Of a stretch of 64,000 bases of DNA, positions 47,204 through 56,883 are shown piece after piece. Below the pieces are notes generated by a model, which saw only the letters and a list, made by a program, of their open reading frames with translations, did not search any database and was not told the DNA's origin. Where the stretch lies: NCBI GenBank assembly GCA_036971475.1, contig JBAIZL010000002.1, positions 348,689,082 through 348,753,081 on the forward strand. The letters run 5' to 3'. The number at the start of each line of letters is the position of its first letter. Positions within the stretch are counted from its first letter, which is position 1. A program made the position numbers and the translations under genes. Origin of the DNA: Prosapia bicincta (Eukaryota > Arthropoda > Insecta > Hemiptera > Cercopidae).

Positions 47204-48701
47204 TATATTACATTTACCTGTGGTTGAAAGGAAGTGGGGTCTATTTCCTCGATAACTTCTGCTTAGAGCAGGGGTTTGGCCTGAAAATATTAATAGTAAG
47301 AATATTAGTACACTGTGTATAACAAGTAATTAAAGTTTGGCAACATATCACAATATTTAATAATAGTGACATAACTACAACATATTAATCATTTTTGCTT
47401 TCATTTGATAATTATTTGGCAATTTTTGTGTAGTACATCATGTTAATTTACTACTTTTAGTATAACTATGCAAAAAACCACTAATCTGCTGATCTAGTGT
47501 CAAATTCATGTGCTATAATATATCAGTAAGTAGAGGTTTTTTTGCCAAGTGACACTAAAATCAGTATTTTCAATGTTATTTAATTCAATATTCATACCAT
47601 CTCTATACATAAAAATTAAAGTCCTGAGTGACTAATGATCAACGCAGAGCCGAAACTAATAGCGATTAGACTAGAATTTAGTGGGAACCTTCAAGAGTAT
47701 TTAGTATACTAAGAGAGTATTTAGTAAAATTTTAATTTAAGGGGTAGAAATCAAAAGAAAAAAAACAAGTAGAAATTTATTATAAGAAATACACAGAGTT
47801 CACATATGTATAATGCAAATCTTTTATCTGATCGACATGAAACTTTGGGAAGCTATTAAACCCACTCCTAGAAACGTTCTGTCATAGTTGCATAATTAGA
47901 GCATCCGAGTTGATATTTTTCAAAAAACAAGAAAAAAATTAAAAATGTAACCACCTACTATTTTGACCGAGCATTCAGTCACATATTGACTATTAAGAAT
48001 TATTAATAAAGATGCAACTAATAATCAATAGATGGCAGTAATCACGCTATGACTTACAGCTGATGCTTAAATTAGGAGAAAATAAGATTTCATATAATTT
48101 TCATATGTGTTTAAATTAGTTTGCATAACAGCTGTTTTAACGCAGCGTTATATTACTTTATTTATTGTACAATATTAAGTAAAATGGTATTGAATTGAAA
48201 ACGTCTTCAATTTATAACTTAATAAATATATTAATTTATAAAATAATTCTCACTAAATTATTATCAAATAATAAATAAAAATTTAATTTTTTTGTGTGTC
48301 AACGTATTATTTGAATGTAATAGATATAGAATTAGACTAAATTGTTTTGTTTTGAGAATCATACAAATTGGGATATTATTTACGCTCAAGTACTAGAAAT
48401 GCTTATTTAAATTTATTTACTAACTATGATTGCATATATATATTAGGAGGTGGCTATAGTTGTTTTTCAGTAGCCATAAGTACATGGTTAGATATGATCT
48501 AAAACAAATTAAATACTGTTGTACATTATAAAGAAACTATTAGACTGGCAGTTTTTTTAACTTTTAATATTGGTTTGAATTGAATATTTATAAGTATAAT
48601 AGGATGTCTGTCAGGCCAGCTGTTATGTTCAAAAATACCATATTAGGTTTAGCTAAGGTTTACATGTCATTCATTGAGTGTTAGGCCAAACTCATAAGGC
48701 A

Positions 48702-48845
48702 GGAATTGATTTGAGAGACGACTTATTCTTACATGGACAATTTTATGTTGTATGTTCTACAGTAAGCTCTTAGTTTAGTAGTTTAGTAATTCTTGCTCCA
48801 GATGGAAAAACCCCTAATGTTGTATATAAAGAGGTTTCGGGATAA
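48702..48845 (+). pseudogene. Helitron PIF1-like helicase C-terminus, copy 1
   Basis: Reads GIDLRDDLFLHGQFYVVCST, VSS, stop, FSSLVILAPDGKT, then NVVYKEVSG and a stop. Helitron and PIF1 helicases end with 'HGQLYVACSRV...' (helicase motif VI with its Arg) and 'APxGKTxNVVYKEVL'. One in-frame stop is present. The Arg of motif VI is replaced (CST instead of CSR). Only the last 48 codons of a protein of more than 1000 residues remain. Confidence 0.75.
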
Positions 48846-49082
48846 TCAAACTATCAGCAAAATTAAATAAGGGAATAATATTGAACATTTTAGGAAATTG
48901 AGAAATTATAAGCCAAAACTAAAGAAAGAAAATAAGTGAACAAGTAAATTCCCAAGATTATTTTTATATCACTAATTTTATCAGATTATCCTTTCAAATT
49001 CAAAAGAATACAATTTCCAGTTAAAGACTGTTTTGAGATGACAATTAACAAATTACAATGACAGTCTTTAAAAGTACCGGGA

Positions 49083-49219
49083 AATAATTTGAGAGATGAC
49101 TGTTTCTCACACGGACAACTTTATGTTGCATGTTCTAGAGTAGCCTCTTCCAGTAGTTTAGTGATTTTTGCTCCAGATTGAAAAACCATCATGTTGTCCA
49201 AAGAGAGGTTTTGAGGTAA
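49083..49219 (+). pseudogene. Helitron PIF1-like helicase C-terminus, copy 2
   Basis: Reads NNLRDDCFSHGQLYVACSRV, ASSSSLVIFAPD, then TGA where copy 1 has GGA. After a shift it continues NVVQREVLR and a stop. This copy retains the helicase motif VI Arg (CSRV). It is a diverged duplicate of the 48.7-kb fragment in the same orientation, 381 bp downstream, so the Helitron end was duplicated or two elements are nested. Confidence 0.75.
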
Positions 49220-49269
49220 TCAAAGTATCAGTAACAATTAAAAATAAAATATTCAACAATTCTAGTAGC

Positions 49270-49895
49270 TCTTTTATCTATTTCTTAATACAAAAAAATA
49301 AATTTAAAAAATAATAAATATATATTTTTTTTGATAAGTACTTAAGCAATCATTTTCATATTACTATCATTCAAAATTCATTTTCTCATTTTTGGACATT
49401 TTTCAGAAGAATCAATAATATGCATTTCAGATTTTTTTTAATCATTAAATTTTATAGAAAAGGGTATTATTAGTAAAATAATATATATTTATAGATTTTT
49501 GTCAATTGATTTGATAAATGAACTTTAAAAATTACCCCTTTTTTCTAATTTCAAGGGCCCGAATGACCATAAACACTCTTTATATTATTATTATGTATAT
49601 TTATTACATACTATCAACTATCATTATGATGTTTATGAAAAGTGTGACAATTTTAAACTTGTGCTAGCAAAGCCACGGCAGAGGTGGTAGTAGAATATGA
49701 GCCACAGTCTATGGGTCAATGTTTATCATGTACTCTTGTACGTGTGCACTTATGTATACCAATAAAATTGTAGAATGTAATAAAAATATAATTTAGGTTT
49801 GTGATGCAATGAAACTGAAATTACCTAGTTCACGTATGACAATCCTTCTCTGACGCCTTCTACCCCCTCCTCTAACAGTTTGGTTGTCAAAGTTG
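49270..49895. other. AT-rich, nothing recognised
   Basis: Unique sequence. Its right part, 49800-49900, may contain a short extension of the final exon of the FLYWCH-MULE gene in another frame. Confidence 0.4.
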
Positions 49896-49899
49896 TCAG

Positions 49900-50307
49900 T
49901 CACAGAGTTGACACCAATGCTGACAATTGACCACTCATATCCTCATTGCCATCACCAGCATGATCTGGAATATTAGCTGGCCTATATTCCAGTGTATGGC
50001 AGGCAAAAGCCACCGTTGATGTTTCTGTTGACATTGGAGGACTTGAAATGTCATCATCATTGGCATCATCTAGAATAATTGCCAGTCCAGCATGGACAAT
50101 ATCCAGATCATGGCTGACAGCATTGAGAAATTCACTAATGGTATATCTCAGATCCAGTAGTTTAGCAGAGGCAAGTTTAATCCTATTATCGTTAAGAATA
50201 TATGATGTTTTCTTAACCCTTGTCCCTGCTGTACCATTTTGTAGAGAAAAATATTTCTGTAGAAAATAGTTTTCCACCTTCCACATACCATCTGAAACCA
50301 CACATCT
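49900..50307 (-). CDS. FLYWCH-MULE gene, C-terminal exon (exon 4)
   Basis: Preceded by AATTATTTAG as acceptor and continuing in phase with the exon at 52720-52536. It reads RCVVSDGMWKVENYFLQKYF, then GTRVKKTSYILNDNRIKLAS, KLLDLRYTISEFLNAVSHDL and an acidic Ser/Thr-rich tail to TGA at 49902-49900. In MULE-derived proteins a basic 'RIxxAxxxLxxxxYTxxxFLxAVSH' segment lies C-terminal to the transposase core. The middle of the transposase between GCCFHVVN and this segment is missing, so an exon is lost or unseen. An alternative frame beyond the stop (RGGGRRRQRRIVIREL) may be the original end. Confidence 0.6.
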   Translation of the reverse strand, partial: RCVVSDGMWKVENYFLQKYFSLQNGTAGTRVKKTSYILNDNRIKLASAKLLDLRYTISEFLNAVSHDLDIVHAGLAIILDDANDDDISSPPMSTETSTVAFACHTLEYRPANIPDHAGDGNEDMSGQLSALVSTL

Positions 50308-50399
50308 CTAAATAATTCTCCTTTAGGAAAAAATTGTAGATATAGTATAAACATAAACCTATATTAATATGTTGTTGTTAATGTGATAAAATGCTAATT

Positions 50400-50810
50400 A
50401 CATATATGTGGACAACATGATCAAAATAAGTTAAAAGAATCATCAGCTAAAGGAGGCAAACCAAAATATTAATTTTAAAACTAAAAATAAGAAAATAATA
50501 AATATTTATTAAAAAGCATGAAAAATTAATATAAAACCGTACACTAAAACTTAAAACAAAAACCATAGCTGAAAAAAAAATCAACATATCTGCTACGTTT
50601 TTCATGTGTGACCTAATATTTAGGCTAAAAACTGTTGTTAAAAATATTTTTAGATAATTACAAAAATTTAGATATTCAAAATATTGTGTAAGTAATGCCT
50701 ATAAAATCCTGTAAGCAGAATGTTGCTTTATACCAAGTAAAATTCAATAAAGATACAAATCTATACTAAATATTTTTAATTTGTAAAGACTAACCAGTGC
50801 GGTGATATGA
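50400..50810. other. AT-rich, nothing recognised
   Basis: Would be intron of the FLYWCH-MULE locus. Confidence 0.4.
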
Positions 50811-50814
50811 CTCT

Positions 50815-50906
50815 TGGTCATTGTTTGTCCATCGTTTTTGTCCAAAGAGGGACAAACGCTTGTTACTCATTGTTTGTCCATCTTTTTTGTCCAGAGACGG
50901 ACAAAG
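50815..50906. repeat. Two tandem ~48-bp hairpin units
   Basis: TCATTGTTTGTCCATCGTTT at about 50819 is repeated near 50868. Each unit contains TTTGTCC and later GGACAAA, so each copy can fold on itself. Confidence 0.7.
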
Positions 50907-50924
50907 CTTGAACATTGATGCCTA

Positions 50925-51850
50925 CTACTATCTCTACTAGCTTTACATCTTTTTATAAGATTGCTTAATTTATCCAAAATTATAGGAACCATTTTAATGT
51001 ACTTGTGAGAAAATTGATAATAAATTAAGGTGGTTCAACATTAAAACAGTTCCTTTAATTTCGGATAATGTGAACAATCTTATAAAAAGAGATGAAGGTA
51101 GTAGTGATAGATAAAGTGTGAATAATGAGGAACATCATATTAATTATCTGGAGTGTGATGCCTCTTATGTGGGTGAGACAAAGAGAACTCTTATGTTGGT
51201 GTTTGTGTACTTCAACATGAAAATAATAGTAAGAAGGATAAACACTCTTCCACTCAAGTTTTCTTTGAACATAATAAAAGGTTTGGGCATAAATTTTATT
51301 TTGAAAGTTTTATTATACTGGATAATAAATCCAACTTGAGGAAGAGAGCTTATCCTAGAGTTGTCCATATTAACTTACAAAAGAATGCTATCAATATTAA
51401 AAATGATTGTGATAAGTTATATAGTATGTATAAGCCATTGTTACATAAATTAAAAACTTCCAAGAATTAATTAATGTTGGTTATATGGTTCAACCTTTTG
51501 TTGTTTTATAGTTTTATGTGAGGTTTATTTTCTTTGTGCGTATATTGTTTTCTCTGTATTGTTACTGTTTATAATTATATTTTAGATGACTATCACAACG
51601 TCGGTGGGTTATTTTATTAGGTTTTTGACTAAAATTTCTTTAATTTTGTAGTCCATTACGTTCAGTGAATTTTAAGTAATCACTTGAACAATTTAAGCAA
51701 TTAACTAAAATTTCATTGCTTTTTTATTTTTTGTGCCTATTTGTAATGCAATGTATAATTGTCTTCCGGATCGATAAGAGCAACAAAATAGTTGCCGAAA
51801 TGTTGTACTAAATAAATAAACTGTTGACTGGATATTCAACCTGCTCACCA
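50925..51850 (+). mobile_element. Penelope-like element fragment, third branch, with inverted 5' piece
   Basis: An inverted repeat (ATCTTTTTATAAGATTG near 50947 against AATCTTATAAAAAGAGAT near 51074) forms the left end. GIY-YIG coding sequence follows, then the dispersed TTTTGTAGTCCATTACGTTC motif at 51640 and a possible decayed RNA fold at 51769-51805. So the dispersed motif belongs to the 3' region of this PLE. Confidence 0.7.
51033..51470 (+). pseudogene. PLE GIY-YIG endonuclease fragment
   Basis: Reads VPLISDNVNNLIKRDEGSSD, a stop, then NYLECDASYVGETKRTL. After a 1-nt shift it continues with an EHENNSKKDKHSSTQVFFEH and RVVHINLQKNAINIKNDCDK series, ending KTSKN and TAA 51468-51470. 'YxLECxxxYVGETKRxL' is the GIY-YIG core of a PLE branch different from families A and C. 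The N-terminal RT is missing. Confidence 0.75.
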
Positions 51851-51859
51851 TTTATTCAA

Positions 51860-52530
51860 TAGTATCTACAGTTCTCAAATAAACATGAATATCCTTTCTA
51901 TAAGTTATTCTTTTTCTCAATATGCAATTCACACAAAAGTATTCTATTTTATGAATGGTTAAAAAAACGTTCACGTAGTCTACAATAAAAAGTTACTACA
52001 TTTAACTAGCCAAGAAGAAGGGATCCAGGGTTGAATTAAAGAAAATGTCTTAGCCTATATCCATGTGCTCAGAACATAATCGAGGAAACATCCCATGTCA
52101 GCACTTACTGGACAATGTAGTCAAAAATTGTGAAAACAAAACACGATCATAAATACTTAATTCTGATTTGAAATTCAACACTTGATTCTGATTGCAAATA
52201 AACTACTATATAATTACTATTCTACTAGTCATAGTTTTAAAAATTCATACTCAATTTCTTGAACAAAAATGGACTGATCTTTTTTGAAATATGTCTATTG
52301 AAAAATAACTGGAAGTAGCTTTTTCCAAGTGATATTAATAAGAAAATATTAAAACTTTCTTAGATATACAACACAAACAGAGCATTTCAACTTTGGTTTG
52401 TGCAAGGTTTAAGTAATTATATTTTTTAAGAAATGATTCTACAAAATTTGCTGTTTAGGTTGATAGTGATACATAAAGTAAAGCAATATAAATATATATT
52501 TTTCAAATACAATTTTTAAATTATCTAATA
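51860..52530. other. No recognisable gene
   Basis: Intronic position in the FLYWCH-MULE locus. Unique AT-rich DNA. Confidence 0.45.
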
Positions 52531-52535
52531 CTTAC

Positions 52536-52720
52536 ATTTACGACATGGAAGCAACATCCAACCAGCTGTGCTTCAGGGAATGCAGCCTGAGCAGTTATTC
52601 AAAACCAGTTATAATGGATGTTGGCCTAAGACCGGGAACAATATTTTGAACATAGTTAAAAATATTGTCATATGCCTTTCTGGTTTTTCTTTCCATTACA
52701 ACACTTATGACAGGAAAAGC
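52536..52720 (-). CDS. FLYWCH-MULE gene, transposase exon (exon 3)
   Basis: Flanked by an AACTTTTAG acceptor and a GTAAGTATTAG donor. It reads AFPVISVVMERKTRKAYDNI, FNYVQNIVPGLRPTSIITGF, E, then after a 1-nt deletion TAQAAFPEAQLVGCCFH. In MULE transposases the central part reads 'PvxxxLMxxKTxxxYxxxFxxl...vxxDFExAxxxAxxxxFPxaxxxGCxFH'. The second catalytic Asp (DFE) is replaced by Gly (GFE) here. It starts in phase 0, matching the end of exon 2. With the deletion restored it would be 186 nt, also ending in phase 0. Confidence 0.75.
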
Positions 52721-52799
52721 CTAAAAGTTATTAAATATTTGATATGAGTATAATATAATTTATACTCTTAATATTATAATAAATAATAAATACAAATAT

Positions 52800-52990
52800 T
52801 TTAAATGCAAGAATTGTTTTAATTTATATGTTTTTCAAAGCTTTTTGTCAATAAATCTATTAGCATCTTCAGAAAAAACAAGGATATAACAAAATGAAAT
52901 CATGTGAACTATAATTCTAACATATGTTTATTGGTAATTACACTTCTATGTATAACACTTTTTGTCATGACATTATAAATAGTTACACTG
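52800..52990 (-). repeat. PLE family H end (minus)
   Basis: Matches 59100-59170 plus 59429-59530 in reverse complement, once the nested insertion there is removed. It contains the family H fold at 52831-52878. Confidence 0.65.
52831..52878 (-). ncRNA. Hammerhead-like fold, PLE family H (decayed)
   Basis: Minus strand: T-run, CTGAAGAT, GCTAAT...ATTGAC hairpin, AAAA in place of GAAA, AGCT, TT, GAAAAA. Stem I would be U-run with A-run plus one G-U. The GAAA box has lost its G. The plus copy at 59475-59524 keeps GCTA/TGGC but has other lesions. Confidence 0.35.
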
Positions 52991-53089
52991 AAAATACTTT
53001 AGTGTTTTAGTTTCACTTGATTTGTTCATTAATTAGTTTGACTTCAACTTGATGTTTATACATTTCTAATGTTTATTAGAAGTAGTAGT

Positions 53090-53160
53090 ACTTACTTATA
53101 TTTGTTGAGGGCGGCAGTTTTGGGAAATGTGTCCCATTGTCAACTCAGATTTAACAGAAT
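53090..53160 (-). repeat. PLE family E end, single copy
   Basis: Carries TTGTTGAGGGCGGCAGTTTT and CCCATTGTCAACTCAGA, matching the 34.0-kb palindrome arm. The GAAA box reads AAAA here. Confidence 0.75.
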
Positions 53161-53213
53161 AATATTTTATATTATATTATTATATTTTATAACATATATT
53201 AATGTATATATAT

Positions 53214-53344
53214 ATAAAGTTAATATATTACTATTGTAAGTAATTTTACATTTGGACAGCATGTATAAAATTACTTACTATAGTAATATATTAACTTCAT
53301 AAAGTCAGTGCAACGGAAAAACAATGGATAACGTAAAATATCAA

Positions 53345-53346
<2 letters not shown>
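53214..53346. repeat. Repeat G, inverted pair
   Basis: TAATATATTACTATTGTAAG near 53221 is mirrored near 53275. The right arm then continues as the minus copy of the 40.98-kb repeat into (TA)n. Confidence 0.75.
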
Positions 53347-53437
<91 letters not shown>

Positions 53438-53438
53438 T
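53347..53438. repeat. (TA)n followed by (GATA)n
   Basis: TA repeat to about 53404, then eight GATA units to 53438, directly joined to a PLE family A end. Confidence 0.96.
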
Positions 53439-53590
53439 CGCAATATGTTTTCTTGTGTATTAATAAAGAACAAAAGTCAAAATACAAATACAAGAATTAT
53501 ATTTGAATTTACAATTCAAAGCTTTTTGTTGGCTAACAGTACCAACATCATCAGGAATATTAAACAATTAAAATTAACATATGTGCAAAT

Positions 53591-53642
<52 letters not shown>

Positions 53643-53773
53643 ATTGAATTTGCACATATGTTAATTTTAATTGTTTAATATTCCTGATGATGTTGGTACT
53701 GTTAGCCAACGAAAAGCTTTGAATTGTAAATTCAAATATAATTCTTGTATTTGTATTTTGAGTTTTTGTTCTT

Positions 53774-53776
<3 letters not shown>
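53439..53776. repeat. Two PLE family A ends, inverted around (TA)n
   Basis: 53439-53588 is the minus copy and 53640-53776 the plus copy of the 3' end seen at 36044-36205. The centre is a (TA)n tract (about 53592-53638). Both are solo ends without coding sequence. The minus copy has GAAA mutated to AAAA. Confidence 0.88.
53680..53724 (+). ncRNA. Hammerhead-like fold, PLE family A, intact copy
   Basis: Same order and pairing as 36081-36125 (ATTC/GAAT stem I, GTTGG/CCAAC helix II, GAAA, AGCT). Confidence 0.5.
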
Positions 53777-53839
<63 letters not shown>

Positions 53840-53856
53840 TAGATAGATAGATAGAT

Positions 53857-53915
<59 letters not shown>
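53777..53915. repeat. (TA)n with internal (GATA)n
   Basis: Long TA tract interrupted by about five GATA units near 53838-53858. Confidence 0.96.
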
Positions 53916-53917
<2 letters not shown>

Positions 53918-54110
53918 GACGAATAGTTATAATCTGGAGTACATCCGTTCATTCTGCAGTGCATAAAATCGCATTTCCGACGTTTCACTAGAATCTCATT
54001 CAGCCATGAGTTTCTAGCGAAACATTGGAACTGCGATTTTATGCACTGCAGAATGAACGGATGTACTCCGGATTATAACTATTCATCATATTTTTCCATC
54101 CGTGATGGAA
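53916..54110. repeat. Palindrome of a further terminal-repeat family
   Basis: The arm with GAGTACATCCGTTCATTCTG (minus side) is mirrored by GCAGAATGAACGGATGTACT. Arms of about 75-85 bp meet near 53990-54005. The inner part has CTGAATGAG...GTGAAACGTC, a weak relative of the CTGANGA-GAAA folds. TA tracts lie on both outer sides. Confidence 0.75.
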
Positions 54111-54119
54111 TACACATCA

Positions 54120-54121
<2 letters not shown>

Positions 54122-54166
<45 letters not shown>
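54122..54166. repeat. (TA)n tract
   Basis: Pure TA repeat. Confidence 0.97.
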
Positions 54167-54170
<4 letters not shown>

Positions 54171-54243
54171 TAAAATACGTTTTCTTGTTTAATAATTTAA
54201 AACAACACAGGATATTCAAATACAAGAATATTTATTATTTTAT

Positions 54244-54288
54244 ATCCAAAGCTTTTCGTTGGCAAACAGTACCAACATCATCAGGAAT
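54244..54288 (-). ncRNA. Hammerhead-like fold, PLE family A, subfamily copy
   Basis: ATTC, CTGATGAT, GTTGG/CCAAC, GAAA, AGCT, TT, GGAT. One stem I base differs from the reference (GAAT to GGAT) but keeps pairing as T-G. Confidence 0.5.
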
Positions 54289-54367
54289 GAAAATTACAAT
54301 AATGTAAGCTATAGGCCTAAAACATAAAACAAGTTTTAGGCCTATAGCTTACATTATTGTAATTTTC

Positions 54368-54412
54368 ATTCCTGATGATGTTGGTACTGTTTGCCAACGA
54401 AAAGCTTTGGAT
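54368..54412 (+). ncRNA. Hammerhead-like fold, PLE family A, subfamily copy
   Basis: Mirror of 54244-54288, with the same T-G change in stem I. Confidence 0.5.
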
Positions 54413-54467
54413 ATAAAATAATAAATATTCTTGTATTTGAATAACCTGTGTTGTTTTAATATATATA

Positions 54468-54541
54468 TGAAGTTAATATATTACTATTTTAAGTAATTTT
54501 AACTTCATAAAGTCAGTGCAACGGAAAAACAATGGATAACG

Positions 54542-54598
<57 letters not shown>
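54468..54598. repeat. Repeat G copy and (TA)n tract
   Basis: Minus copy of the 40.98-kb repeat (CATAAAGTCAGTGCAACGGA) running into TA repeat to about 54595. Confidence 0.85.
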
Positions 54599-54599
54599 A

Positions 54600-55020
54600 T
54601 GCTTTTCTGATCTCTTTAATTATTTTGTATTAACTTTTCAAGGAAATGTGTATTCATTATTGATACAATAAGTAGCCAAACTTGATTGGTATATGTTATT
54701 TTTTCATATGAAGGTTTGTATGTCTTTTAAATCTTTCTATTAATTATTTCCTTATTTCTTCTACATATGATTGATTACAATCCTTCATTTATTTTATTTT
54801 GATTATTGTTATTGTTTATTATATTTTATTATCAGTTTTGTATGTAATTTTTATAATTGTTTTTTTTTTAATAATCTTGTAATCTTTAAATATTTTGTTT
54901 TTTGTAAATGTAAAAGTTCTTCAAATTTGTTTCTTCTATTATTAATATACGAGTTATTATAGTTATTATCGTAGTTATTGCTGATAATTTGTTTTCTTAT
55001 AATGGTATTAAATAATTTGG
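54600..55020. other. T-rich stretch, nothing recognised
   Basis: The ORF at 54771-54962 is low-complexity T-rich DNA and is not supported. Confidence 0.5.
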
Positions 55021-55026
55021 GTAGTT

Positions 55027-55736
55027 GTGAGATTTAGTGGCCACCTATGATATTTTGGAAAATTGTTCAAAATGACCAAATAGGACGATATTCACAAGAA
55101 TTTTTTTATTGACCTCGGACAATTAAAAGTAGGGTAAAAAATTGTGGATAAGTTGTGAATGGGCTGTGGAGTGATACAAATGTTTCATGACGTCACAGTG
55201 CAGATGATTAAGTTGTGCATCGGCTGCATGACAGCACGCATATTTTACGTGTCTAGATATTTGAGAAATAATGTTTTGGCTTAATTTTTATGGTTTTTGC
55301 AAGGGTTTATTTAAATATACTTATAAAGTTTCAAGTTAGGATAGATTTGGTTTTAAATTTATACCTTACCTAAATCGTTGAATGTATAAAATTAGAACCA
55401 ATTTTATCCTTATTGGATACTTCATAGGTATATTTCAATATAAATATATAAAATTCACCTTACCTGGCAATAACAAAAATAATAGTTATCAATATAGCTT
55501 CAAGACATATTTTTTATTCATAAAGTTTAGATTGCTAAATCACCAACTTAGAGTTGTGATGTCACAAAAAGTTTGTTATCATTCCGTGGTCCATTCACAT
55601 TTTATGCCTCTGCACTGAATTTTTTACCCTACTTTAAATTGAATAATATAACTTTCAGAGGTTAATAAAAAAAAATTCTTGTGGGTTTGTTGGTTTTGAA
55701 CAATTTTTCAAAATATTGTAGGTGGCTGCTAAATCT
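55027..55736. mobile_element. Foldback MITE (~710 bp)
   Basis: Ends GAGATTTAGTGGCCACCTAT and the inverted ATAxTGTAGGTGGCTGCTAAA pair along about 110 bp, including AAAATTGTTCAAAA and AGTAGGGTAAAAAATT. There is no coding frame. The interior shares TTAGGATAGATTTGGTT and TACTTCATAGGTATA with the element at 60.79-61.33 kb. Confidence 0.75.
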
Positions 55737-55977
55737 TACGATTACTTTAATTTTTCTATAGTTTTTCTTTTATATCCATTTTGTAATGCTATTTGCTAAA
55801 TTATATTTTTCTCTTTTATTTGATCATGTATGTTCAATGGTATTTTATGCACTCTATGTAATAAGTTAGATAAAGCTGCCATTTTTTTTGTAATAAGGAT
55901 GATTTCAATAATTTGATAGTAATTGATTTGTCCGTTGGTTTTCTGTATTTATTATTTTCAAATTTGTTTTGTTTCTA

Positions 55978-56714
55978 TTAACCCGCGAGGACTGACTTGC
56001 CTGCCGAAAAGACCGGGTAAGTAGTTTTTCCAATAAAAATTATCTTTATCGGGTGTTGTTAGTGTTAGCCATGACTGTAGCTCATGCGCCTTTTCTCAGG
56101 AACAGCACGACTCACTTCCCGTTATTCTCCAACCGCTATGTTCAGTGCAGTGAGCAATTCCGTAGAGGACTGGTGCTTTCGACAGTGAGTCAGTAAGTGT
56201 GTTTTAGAATTGCCGGTGTGTTTGACAGTGAATCAGTTCTCGTGTTATTGAAATAGGTAACTTTTGAATAGTGAATACCAAGTACTTTTTGCTATTATGT
56301 AGAATTATATAGAATATTTGCTAGAAGTAGGCTAATTGTAATGTTTTAAATATATCGTGTACCAATATTCAATTATATATTTACATTTTATTGTCAATAA
56401 AATATTTATAATGTACAAACCTAGTTTTAAAACATTTTTAGTAGACCTACTCAACTTTTGTTCTTAGAGTAATGACAATAGATTTAACAGTACTGTGAAT
56501 TATAAATTTTTTTTTTCTTTGTTACATAAATATTTTTTTTCCGCATATATCCTACATAAAATAATCAATTAACTATTTAGAGATACTTTTCTGGAGTTTT
56601 GATAGAAATAAAAACATCTTTGTACGAAACAAGGCCGTTTTTTAATAAACCTGGTCTAAATGACCGAGAGTTAGTCATCACGTTTTCAAATCTAAGTTGG
56701 TTCTGCCGGGTTAA
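55978..56714. mobile_element. Non-autonomous piggyBac-like element at TTAA
   Basis: TTAA at 55978-55981 and 56711-56714 flank ends beginning CCCGCGAGGACTGACTTG and, inverted, CCCGGCAGAACCAACTTAG. The target TTAA and CCC start fit piggyBac. The left 250 bp is GC-richer than the neighbourhood and may be a transposon promoter region. No transposase frame remains. Confidence 0.7.
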
Positions 56715-56883
56715 CTCTAATATCTCAAATATTCAGTTTTTTTTTATTTGAGTTCATGAGTAAATTTTGTATTTTAATGTATATTATTTATGCAATTTAA
56801 TATTTTGTAAATATTTAAACCATTATTATTTGATGTATATAAGCCCATCATGTAAATATCAAAACGTAAAATATCTATAAATG

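Larger units (their letters stand above)
47602..49265 (+). mobile_element. Degenerate Helitron with helicase remnants
   Basis: TCTATACATAAAAATTAAAG at 47602 looks like a Helitron 5' end. Sequence such as ATCTGATCGACATGAAACTT follows. Two fragments of the PIF1-type helicase C-terminus are at 48702-48845 and 49083-49219. A CTAG is at 49262-49265, but without a clear hairpin, so the 3' limit is uncertain. Confidence 0.45.
54171..54465. repeat. Large palindrome of two PLE family A-like ends
   Basis: Arms of about 125 bp (minus 54195-54322, plus 54332-54458) meet near 54327 at CCTAAAACATAAAACAAG. Each arm ends towards (TA)n and contains an intact RNA fold. Compared with the 36-kb element the sequence outside the fold is diverged. 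This is a subfamily in which two folds are conserved while flanks differ. Confidence 0.88.

Noticed and set aside
51769..51805. Further hammerhead-like fold (GATAAGA, GCAAC/GTTGC, GAAA)
   Set aside because: The first box and stem I do not match; too degenerate to list as a feature.
53773..53988. Long IYIYIY frames across TA repeats (also at 36033-36373, 37383-37462, 41186-41413 and 54041-54307)
   Set aside because: Translation of (TA)n microsatellite, not coding.
53928..54060. Hammerhead reading of CTGAATGAG...GTGAAACGTC
   Set aside because: The box spacing is wrong and helix II does not pair, so it is kept only as a palindromic repeat.
54771..54962. Phe/Tyr/Cys-rich 63-residue ORF
   Set aside because: T-rich low-complexity sequence readily gives such frames; no other evidence.
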